A stretch of 36,838 bases of DNA. Source: Planctomycetota bacterium (lineage in GTDB: Bacteria > Planctomycetota > JACOTG01 > JAJDCM01). The stretch is taken from positions 1 through 36,838 of the forward strand of contig JAJDCM010000154.1 in NCBI GenBank assembly GCA_029260825.1. The letters are read 5' to 3'. The notes under the pieces are model-generated. The model searched no databases. It was given only the letters and a program-made list of their open reading frames with translations, and was not told where the DNA came from. Below, piece after piece: positions 7,064-14,859 of this stretch. Each line of letters opens with the position of its first letter. Positions within the stretch are counted from its first letter, which is position 1. Position numbers and translations under genes: made by a program.

Positions 7064-8539
7064 ATGACTGATTCTCGAGGTTTCTTCGGCCACCCGCGCG
7101 GCCTCTCGACTCTGTTCTTTACGGAGCTCTGGGAGCGGTTCAGCTACTACGGCATGAAAGCGATGCTCTTTCTCTACGTCTCGGCCACCATAGCCGAGGG
7201 AGGAATGGGCTGGGGTGCGGAAAACGCTGGCGCGCTTGTCGGACTCTACAACTCATTTGTCTATCTCCTGGCCCTTCCCGGCGGCTGGATCGCGGACAGG
7301 CTGATTGGCCCTCGCCGGGCTGTACTGGTGGGGGCAATCATCATCGCCTGCGGCCACTACAGCATGGCGATTCCGATGGAGGCCACGTTCTTTCTGGGCT
7401 TAGCACTCATTATTATCGGAACCGGTTTACTCAAGCCAAACATCAGCACCATGGTTGGTGAGCTCTATCCCGGTGACACCGGCGCGAGGCGTGACGCCGG
7501 GTTCTCGATCTTCTACATGGGAATTAACATCGGAGCCATGATCGCTCCACTGGCGTGCGGTTGGGTGCGCCTGGACTTTGGCTGGCACATGGGCTTTGGA
7601 CTCGCCGGCGTAGGAATGACTTTTGGAGTCCTCTGGTACCTGTTTGACGGCAAACACCTGGGCGAAGCCGGAGGCCCCCCTCGGCACGATGAAGAATCAC
7701 GCAGAAAAGCCATCGGGGTCTGCTGGAAGTCGGGAATCAGCATCTTTCTCGCCGTCGCTCTTGCCATTCTCCTTCACGTGGGCGGCATCATCAACATCAC
7801 CTGGCCCGGAGTGAACGACTTTTTCGGCGTTTTCATTCTCGTTCTGGTGGCCATCTTCCTCAGTTATGTGGCGTTCTTCACCGGACTCGATTGGGCCGCA
7901 ACCAAGAAGGTGATCGTCATCGGAATTCTGTTCTTTTTCACCGCGATCTTCTGGTCCGGTTTCGAACAGGCTTCAACTTCCCTCAACGCCTTTGCTGACA
8001 CTTTCACCGATCGGATCATCCTCGGCTGGGAAATGCCAACCGAGTTCCTTCAGTCGGTGAACCCATTCTTCATCATTGTTCTTGCACCGGTCTTTGGATC
8101 CCTCTGGATTCGCCTGGCATCGAAGAACATGAACCCCTCCATCCCGCTCAAGTTTTCCCTTGGCTTGCTCCAGCTCGCTCTTGGCTTCGTGGTCATCATG
8201 TTTGGCGCCAAGGCAGCTACGGAAGCCGACCCGGTTGCGCCAACGTGGCTTTGCATGACGTATTTGTTGTTCACGACTGGAGAACTTTGTTTGAGCCCGG
8301 TTGGGCTCAGTAGTATCACCAAGCTTGCTCCCCAGAAGTACGTCAGTCAGATGATGGGCATCTGGTTCATCGCAGCCGCTCTTGGCAACCTCATCGCAGG
8401 TCGAGTGGGTGGCATGATCGAGCACCTGGCTCATGCCGACATCTTCCGCACCGTGGCTTATGTCGTTGGCGGAGCCGGCCTCTTTTTCTTGGTCGTCAGC
8501 CCTCTGATTCAGAAGCGCATGATGGGCGACGTGAAGTAA
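7064..8539 (+). CDS. POT/PTR2-family proton-dependent oligopeptide transporter
   Basis: 491 residues, polytopic inner-membrane symporter of the MFS type. The ATG at 7064 follows AGAAGG. The N-terminal family signature ELWERFSYYGM carries E21, E24 and R25 of the ExxER proton-coupling motif; GTGLLKPNIS (119-128) and FYMGINIGAMIAPL (150-163) are the two PTR2 signatures. At least twelve hydrophobic segments are spread evenly. It imports di- and tripeptides with protons by family analogy. The gene stands alone with its own terminator at 8572. Convergent beyond the next gene lies a kinase fusion with two family-5 peptide-binding domains. A functional link in peptide sensing and uptake is inference. 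Confidence 0.93.
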   Translation: MTDSRGFFGHPRGLSTLFFTELWERFSYYGMKAMLFLYVSATIAEGGMGWGAENAGALVGLYNSFVYLLALPGGWIADRLIGPRRAVLVGAIIIACGHYSMAIPMEATFFLGLALIIIGTGLLKPNISTMVGELYPGDTGARRDAGFSIFYMGINIGAMIAPLACGWVRLDFGWHMGFGLAGVGMTFGVLWYLFDGKHLGEAGGPPRHDEESRRKAIGVCWKSGISIFLAVALAILLHVGGIINITWPGVNDFFGVFILVLVAIFLSYVAFFTGLDWAATKKVIVIGILFFFTAIFWSGFEQASTSLNAFADTFTDRIILGWEMPTEFLQSVNPFFIIVLAPVFGSLWIRLASKNMNPSIPLKFSLGLLQLALGFVVIMFGAKAATEADPVAPTWLCMTYLLFTTGELCLSPVGLSSITKLAPQKYVSQMMGIWFIAAALGNLIAGRVGGMIEHLAHADIFRTVAYVVGGAGLFFLVVSPLIQKRMMGDVK

Positions 8540-8571
8540 CTCAGCCACCATTCAATCCAAACTGGATTCAT

Positions 8572-8607
8572 GGCCCAGCTATCGCAAGCTGCGATGGCTG
8601 GGCCTTT
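8572..8607 (+). terminator. Rho-independent terminator after the peptide transporter
   Basis: Arms GGCCCAGC (8572-8579) and GCTGGGCC (8597-8604) are extended inward by TATCGC/GCGATG (one T-G pair) around a 5-base loop, giving a 14-pair stem followed by TTT. Confidence 0.8.
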
Positions 8608-8629
8608 CCATTTCCTCTGGTAGGTGATC

Positions 8630-9040
8630 ATGTTCGAGTGGGTAGAAAACCATCCGACCTTGCTGGTTGCGCTCGGAATTTTTTCCGTCGTGACTTTTGT
8701 AGGAAGCCTACTTGCCATCCCCTTGATCGTCGTTCGTATGCCGGCGGATTATTTCCTCCCCCGAAACAAACGACACAACACCTTCCACGATCGACACCAG
8801 AAGACCGCATGGATCTTCGTTCTCGGAAAAAACCTGCTCGGGCTGTTAATCGTTCTTGCGGGAATCGCCATGCTGGTTCTTCCCGGCCAGGGAATTCTCT
8901 GCATTTTCCTCGGAATTTCCGTGATGAACTTCCCGGGAAAACGCAAGCTTGAGATCCGAATCCTTCGGTTGGGTCCAGTCATCAAATCAATCAATTGGAT
9001 TCGAAAAAAAAGAGGCAAGAAGCCCCTCTTACTACCCTGA
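8630..9040 (+). CDS. PGPGW-family transmembrane protein
   Basis: 136 residues from the ATG at 8630 (a GTG two codons earlier is possible; GGTAGG lies near). Hydrophobic segments at about 10-33 and 70-103. The family signature MLVLPGQGILCIFLGISVM (around 84-103) corresponds to the PGPGW motif of this uncharacterised membrane-protein family, here as LPGQG. The C-terminus is basic (RKKRGKK). Function unknown. It follows the transporter terminator and converges with the kinase-fusion gene, 23 bases away. Confidence 0.75.
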   Translation: MFEWVENHPTLLVALGIFSVVTFVGSLLAIPLIVVRMPADYFLPRNKRHNTFHDRHQKTAWIFVLGKNLLGLLIVLAGIAMLVLPGQGILCIFLGISVMNFPGKRKLEIRILRLGPVIKSINWIRKKRGKKPLLLP

Positions 9041-9063
9041 GCTAGCCCGCATCCCGGAAGAGA

Positions 9064-12000
9064 TTATCGGCGACGAAGACGGAGCTTCTGGTAGTCAACC
9101 GCAGAGCCCCAATACGAGACAGAAAGACCTTCGACCTCCTGCCTGGCGAAACGATACACCTGCTCGTGAAAGAGCGGAACAATCCTTGCCTCCCCGAGCA
9201 CAATCTCTTCGATCTGGGCATAGGTGGACTCCCTGAACTCCCGCCCCATCTCGTGACGCCCCCGAAGAACAAGCTGGTCAATTTCCGCGGAACCGCAAAG
9301 ACGGCCCACGCTCCCTCGCTCCGTATGGAGAATCGTGGCAAAGGCATCCGCATCCGGATAGTCGGCAACATACCGTCCTATCCACAAATCCACGGATACC
9401 CGGTCCTTCTCGAAGACATCACTCGCCGTCGCATCGGAAATACGAAGCCGGAACCCGGCTTTCTTCAGCTCGACTTGCCACGCCTCATAAAACCCTCCGT
9501 GAGCACCGCGAAATGCACCGTGCACAGCCGCGCGGATCTCGACCTCCGGGCCCATGGCATCCGATAATCCGGGCGACTTTGAAGGACCGTGATCCAATGC
9601 GGCGGGCTCTTGATCCATGAGCCCCGGGGGAATAAACCTCGTCGCGGGAACGGCGAGGTTTCCCAGCGTGGCCTTCACCAGAGACTGGACATCCACCGCT
9701 CGGGCGAATCTCTGCCTTGTGGCCAGGTCCTCGAAAGGACCGCAACGGGTGTTGAGAGCAACGAAATCGATCGACAATCGGGGGGTCTCTTGAAACACCG
9801 CCCCGAGCCCGATTTCCCGGCGAAGATCCTCGACCTGCCGCGGATTCAAATCCCCGGCAACCGAAAACTGACCGTCCCGAAACCCCTGGAAGATCTCCTC
9901 TGGAGATCGGCCAAAGCTGAAGACAAGGCCATCGCTCCGGGGATATCCGGTTCGCCAGTAGAAGGGGTTTCTCTCCAATCGAAGCCGCTTTCCGGCGTCG
10001 AATCGCGCCACTCGAAACGGACCCGTGCCGACAACTCCATCCCGGTAGTTCGTTCCCACCGAGCCGGTCCCCTCGGGAACAATCGCCGCCGAAGGAGATG
10101 AGATCAAGCCAGGAAAGAACGGTATCGGCACTTCAAGATCTATCGTGAACTCGGTTGCCGAATGAATACGAATCCCGGCGAGGTGTTCGGCCTTCCCCCT
10201 CATGAGCTCGTTCGCCCCTTCGATTGGACGGTACAGCCATCGCACTCGACTCCGGGAGTTCAGCAAGAGCCGCTCAAAGGAATGACGAACATCGAGAGCC
10301 GATAGGCGCCGGCCGTCATGAAAAGACACATTCGATCGCAAGCGAAAAGTATATCTTCGACCGCTCTCCTCGATCTTCATCTCCTCGGCGAGCCAGGGGA
10401 CGATCTGGGCCTCCCCAAAGCTTCGCGTCAGGGTTTCAAAGACACAGGGAAGTACTTCAGCGTGATCCTGAGTGTTGCTCAAACTGGGATCGAGCTGATG
10501 GACTTTTCCTGAAAGAGGAACCGTCAAGACTCCACTTCCTCCGCTCGATTTCCCTTCCGCCGTAACCGACTCGGCCTTTCCGACTTCGGAGTAGTTCACA
10601 AAAGGAGGCGTCCCGGTAAGCTTGATTCCTTTCACTCGTGGGGAAGCAATTCTGCAATCCACGTCGTGATACAAGGGAAGGATGACTCTCTCACGCAGAA
10701 GCATGTCGTCGAACTCCCTGTACTTCCCATCTCTCACCGAAGCCTGGGTCTCCTCCCTTGCCCTCTCCAGAGCCCTGTCCACGTCTTCTGAAGAAAAGTA
10801 ACTCTTGTAGAAACCGGTTACCGAGTGAAAAAGAGTATAGGTGTAATTATCTGGATCTTCATAATCGGGAGCCCAGCGAGTCACAATGAAGTCAAAGCCC
10901 TGATTCTTGGAGTAAGCACTAAAGAAGCTTTCCATGTCCGGCGTTTGGTTCACGACCTCCACTCCCAAGAGCCTCCAAACGGAAAAGATTCCCTTCAAGA
11001 AATCGCCGTATCGATCCTGAATCAAGGGGTGAATTGCTGCCTTGAGCTCGATCAATTCCGGAAGCTTCTTGCTGCTCAAGAGCAGACGGCCCTCTTCCAA
11101 TGTCAGGAATTTTCGACGTCGACCGGGATCATGCCCGAGAATGCCCGGAGGTATGAGTCCTGCAGCCGGCTGAGCAAGGCGTCCTAATGTCCGCCATACA
11201 ATGTCCCGAGTACGGACAACGCCAGATAACGCCTCCCGAACTTCCCGATGGCTGGCGAACGGGCCCGACTGACAGTTGAACAGCAGGAGATAGCTGAACT
11301 TTCGCGGTGTCTCCATCAAACCGCGACGAAATCCAGGATCCCGAAGAACTTCCTCCAGATCCTGAGGCAATATGTCTCCGACAACGTCAAACTGGCCGGC
11401 ACGCAGCCCCTTGGCCATATCCGAGGCGTTCAGATGATGCCGAAATTCTACCGCATCCAGGTTGGACGGGGCAGATTTCCAGTACTCGGAATGTCGCTCC
11501 AGAACCACCTTCTCTTCATCAAGATGACTCAGGCGAAACGGCCCGGTACCCAGGAGGTTCTTCGAGGATTCCCGTTCTCGAGTAATGCCAGTTATGTTAT
11601 CTGTGAGAAGGTTTGGGAAAAGCGGAAGCGCTTCTTCAAGCTGCACCTCAAGAACGTTCTCGCTGCGAATCACAAGACCGACAACTTCATCCGCCTGATG
11701 AGCAGCAAAAGAAAGGCTCCCCTTGATCACGGCAAATACGGGAGGGATATTTGGAGCAACCTTGAGGATCGCTCGCTCAAACGACTCCTTGACGTCTCTG
11801 GCGGTGAGAGGATGGCCATCCTGGAAACGAACGTAGCTTCGAAGCATCAAGAGGAAAGACTTCCCTTCCTGTTGAACTTCCCAGTTTTCACACAAGTGGG
11901 GTACGAGGTTCCCTTCATCATCCTTGGCAAACAAGGTTTCAAAAACATTGGCAAAGACTTCTTGCTCTTCAATCCGTCTTGTATTGACGGGATGGGTGGC

Positions 12001-14802
12001 CACAACTTGATTCGATAGAGCAACGACCAGACGACCTCCCTGAGGAATATCCTCCCTTGAAGTTATCTGACCTCCTCGAGATTGTATTCTCTCGACCTCC
12101 TTCTGGTACTCATCCGCCTGACCGTATTCTCCCTTCAGGTTGGCAACCGTCGCGGCCAGCGAAAGGAACTCCGAAAGGGTATCCGGATCGCCTTCGACCC
12201 GGGAGAGAGCCAATCCCTGATCCACCCATCCACGAGTGACGTCAGTCCTTCGTGCCTGCCAGGCGGTTTTCGCTCCCTTCAGCAGGGCAGCGAGGCTCCT
12301 CTTCGGTTCGGATCCGCGAGAAAAGATCCGGATGGATTTTTCGGCCTCACGGAGAGAACTCTCACTGTCTCCTATCATCTGATAGGCATCACTCAGGAGA
12401 ATCCTGGCGTCCCCTTCACAAAGTGGATCACCTTCCCAATCATCATCAAGAAACTCGACGACCGTCTTGATCGAGCGAATCGCTTCGGTGGGGCTGAACG
12501 CGCACAGAGCCTGAGCCGCATGCAAGAGCCCGTACTCGACGGTCTTTTCCGCCACGTCACCCTCTGAAAAATGATGGACGAGTTTCGCCGATATGATCTC
12601 GATCTTTCCTGCGGCCTTCTTCTCCAGCAACCGGGCATACTTTCGATGGAGAGATCGGCGTTTCCTCCGAGAGATCTGTCCGTAGATAACTTCCCGAATA
12701 ATGCCGCTCACGAACGCAATGCCCTCGCCCCGTGTCCGTTGAAGCTCATCGAAAAGTCCCTCATGAACCAACCGATCCACGAGCTCGTCGAGGTCGTCCC
12801 CATCGACCATCATTGCTTCCAGATCTCGAAGGTCGAACGAACGCCCGAGGACGGCGGCCACCGCCAGCACCTCTCGGTGGGAGTCAGGCAACCTCGACAC
12901 CCTGCGTTCAACAGCCTGGTGAATGGTGACCGGGAGACTTTCGGTCGATATTTCTACCCTGCCCGAAAAGGTCCAGGCCCCCGATTCTTCCTTGACGATG
13001 CTCCCTGAATCAAGGAGAGACCGCACAAGCTCTTTGGTAAAGAACGCATTTCCTTCGGTTTCTTCATGGAGCTTCCGCGCGAGTTCCTCGGAAACCTCCG
13101 TCCCACCCACCAGGGTTGCGATGAATTCGTGATGCTCGGAACGAGTGAACGGTTCGAGGGGAAGAAATAGAAAGCGGCGGTCACCCTGGAAATTTTCCAG
13201 GAAGGAAGAAAGGGGATGACGACGTTGGACCTCGGTGGATCGATAGCTCGCAACGATCAAGGTTGGAGTGGGCCCGAGACGTCGTACGATGTACTGCATC
13301 GCTTCCAGGGCGACTCCTGCTCGGTGAAGCTCTTCAAAATAGAGGACGAGTGGCTTTCCCTCGGAGATTCGAATCAGACTTCGAGCCAGCAACTCATAAA
13401 CCTGGGTTCGATTCTCGGGAAGCCGTGGACGCCCATCATCGGTAATCAGCGTAGTACCGGAACTTGCGGCACGAACCGCGTCTACCTCGGCAAGCATCGG
13501 AAAAAGAGTGACAAGGTCCGAACCGAGATCCGTCATATCCGGAATTTCTCCCGGGGAGCTTCCCGACTCCTTTTGCTTGAAGTACTCCTGAAAGATCTCA
13601 CAAAAGCCATGATAAGGAAGAGAACCATCCTGCTCGATGAACCTTCCTCGCAACACTCGAATGCGGCGAGCGGCACACAGCTGCTCCAGCTCCTGCAAGA
13701 TCCGTTTCTTCCCCACACCTGGCTCACCGGAAAGAGCAACGAGTTGACACTCCCCCGACGTCGCACTGACGAGGCGGTGTTGAAGCTCCGAAAATTCCGC
13801 CTTCCTTCCCACAAAGGGAGCAAGGATCGGAGCATTCATTTGCACCGTCTTGGAAATAAAGACGGAAACATTCCGTTCGCTATCACGAAGGTTTGCGCGT
13901 AACGATCGCAGCTCTCTCGCTAAATCACCGGCAGCCGCCGGCCTTTGGTCCGGGTCTTTCTCGAGACAGTTCAGAATCAGAGCTTCGAACTCTTCGTCGA
14001 TCACGGCGCCCAGCACTCGAGGAGGCTGGGGAAGCTCATGAACAATGCGATACAAGACCGATTGCATCTCTCCCACAAAAGGTGGGTTATTTGCGATGCA
14101 CTCATAAAGCACTGTCGCCAGCGCATAGATGTCGGATCGGCCGTCCAGAGTTTTTCCCGTCACCTGCTCCGGGCTCATATAGGGTGTTGTTCCCACCAGG
14201 CGGCCCGTCTTGGTCATCCGGGAAAGATCTCCTTGATGAGCAAGACCAAAATCCATCACCCGTATCCGGAGGACACCATCTTCGTCGTCCGAAGAAACCA
14301 TGATGTTTTCCGGTTTGATGTCTCGATGAACGACGTCGTGGCCGTGACTGTGCTCAAGTGCTTCAGCGACCATGATCCCGATGTCGAGCACATCGCCAAG
14401 ACGCAAGGCTTGTTCTCGAATCAGCTGGCGAAGACTCCTTCCAGGGACGACTGGCATGATGTAAAAGAGTGCCCCGTCGTGACTCCCAAAATCAAAGATG
14501 GGCGTGATGGAAGGGTGGTCCATGCGGGCCACAACCTGAGCCTCGATGAGGAATCTCTTTTCAGAGTCTGAACTCAGGTGAGATGCAGAGATGAACTTGA
14601 CCGCTACGTGTCGATTCAGAACGGTGTCGCGGGCGCGGTAGACCACTCCCATTCCCCCGCGTCCGATTTCCGACAGAATCTCGTAGCGATCCGAGAGCTT
14701 CTTTCCGAGCACGATGGTTAACCAGATACGTGAGGTCCCTAATGTTCCAGAAGGGAATGATAACCCCGCTTCCTCCTCTTGTCCAGTGACCGAGGAGGAC
14801 AT
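9064..14802 (-). CDS. Ser/Thr protein kinase - STAND/AAA ATPase - helical repeats - two SBP_bac_5 domains
   Basis: 1912 residues. (1) Hanks kinase, about 40-300: GRGGMG loop (47-52), K69 in VAVK, HRDIKPEN (159-166), D184-F-G, SPE (210-212); all catalytic residues are present. (2) ATPase, about 328-600, of the predicted-ATPase/STAND type: GEPGVGKK (359-366) is a Walker A with K366 where S/T is usual; LVLYFEELH (485-493) is Walker B-like. (3) Helical, TPR-like region, about 700-910. (4) Family-5 solute-binding domain 1, about 924-1395: FANVFETLF, VRFQDGHPLTARDVKESFER and GTGPFRLSHLD. (5) Domain 2, about 1425-1895: LPCVFETLTR, VSFHDGRRLSALDVRHSFER and GTGPFRVARFD, joined by a Gly/Ser-rich linker (1408-1424). 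No signal peptide or membrane segment is seen, so the binding domains should be cytoplasmic, as in SgrR. Likely a ligand-sensing kinase (inference). The first-ATG start has only a poor ribosome binding site. Confidence 0.9.
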   Translation of the reverse strand: MSSSVTGQEEEAGLSFPSGTLGTSRIWLTIVLGKKLSDRYEILSEIGRGGMGVVYRARDTVLNRHVAVKFISASHLSSDSEKRFLIEAQVVARMDHPSITPIFDFGSHDGALFYIMPVVPGRSLRQLIREQALRLGDVLDIGIMVAEALEHSHGHDVVHRDIKPENIMVSSDDEDGVLRIRVMDFGLAHQGDLSRMTKTGRLVGTTPYMSPEQVTGKTLDGRSDIYALATVLYECIANNPPFVGEMQSVLYRIVHELPQPPRVLGAVIDEEFEALILNCLEKDPDQRPAAAGDLARELRSLRANLRDSERNVSVFISKTVQMNAPILAPFVGRKAEFSELQHRLVSATSGECQLVALSGEPGVGKKRILQELEQLCAARRIRVLRGRFIEQDGSLPYHGFCEIFQEYFKQKESGSSPGEIPDMTDLGSDLVTLFPMLAEVDAVRAASSGTTLITDDGRPRLPENRTQVYELLARSLIRISEGKPLVLYFEELHRAGVALEAMQYIVRRLGPTPTLIVASYRSTEVQRRHPLSSFLENFQGDRRFLFLPLEPFTRSEHHEFIATLVGGTEVSEELARKLHEETEGNAFFTKELVRSLLDSGSIVKEESGAWTFSGRVEISTESLPVTIHQAVERRVSRLPDSHREVLAVAAVLGRSFDLRDLEAMMVDGDDLDELVDRLVHEGLFDELQRTRGEGIAFVSGIIREVIYGQISRRKRRSLHRKYARLLEKKAAGKIEIISAKLVHHFSEGDVAEKTVEYGLLHAAQALCAFSPTEAIRSIKTVVEFLDDDWEGDPLCEGDARILLSDAYQMIGDSESSLREAEKSIRIFSRGSEPKRSLAALLKGAKTAWQARRTDVTRGWVDQGLALSRVEGDPDTLSEFLSLAATVANLKGEYGQADEYQKEVERIQSRGGQITSREDIPQGGRLVVALSNQVVATHPVNTRRIEEQEVFANVFETLFAKDDEGNLVPHLCENWEVQQEGKSFLLMLRSYVRFQDGHPLTARDVKESFERAILKVAPNIPPVFAVIKGSLSFAAHQADEVVGLVIRSENVLEVQLEEALPLFPNLLTDNITGITRERESSKNLLGTGPFRLSHLDEEKVVLERHSEYWKSAPSNLDAVEFRHHLNASDMAKGLRAGQFDVVGDILPQDLEEVLRDPGFRRGLMETPRKFSYLLLFNCQSGPFASHREVREALSGVVRTRDIVWRTLGRLAQPAAGLIPPGILGHDPGRRRKFLTLEEGRLLLSSKKLPELIELKAAIHPLIQDRYGDFLKGIFSVWRLLGVEVVNQTPDMESFFSAYSKNQGFDFIVTRWAPDYEDPDNYTYTLFHSVTGFYKSYFSSEDVDRALERAREETQASVRDGKYREFDDMLLRERVILPLYHDVDCRIASPRVKGIKLTGTPPFVNYSEVGKAESVTAEGKSSGGSGVLTVPLSGKVHQLDPSLSNTQDHAEVLPCVFETLTRSFGEAQIVPWLAEEMKIEESGRRYTFRLRSNVSFHDGRRLSALDVRHSFERLLLNSRSRVRWLYRPIEGANELMRGKAEHLAGIRIHSATEFTIDLEVPIPFFPGLISSPSAAIVPEGTGSVGTNYRDGVVGTGPFRVARFDAGKRLRLERNPFYWRTGYPRSDGLVFSFGRSPEEIFQGFRDGQFSVAGDLNPRQVEDLRREIGLGAVFQETPRLSIDFVALNTRCGPFEDLATRQRFARAVDVQSLVKATLGNLAVPATRFIPPGLMDQEPAALDHGPSKSPGLSDAMGPEVEIRAAVHGAFRGAHGGFYEAWQVELKKAGFRLRISDATASDVFEKDRVSVDLWIGRYVADYPDADAFATILHTERGSVGRLCGSAEIDQLVLRGRHEMGREFRESTYAQIEEIVLGEARIVPLFHEQVYRFARQEVEGLSVSYWGSAVDYQKLRLRRR

Positions 14803-14859
14803 CCTTAACCGGCTGTCCTGATCCTGGAGGGGGGCCTCACGGAGGAAAGGGAGACTCGT

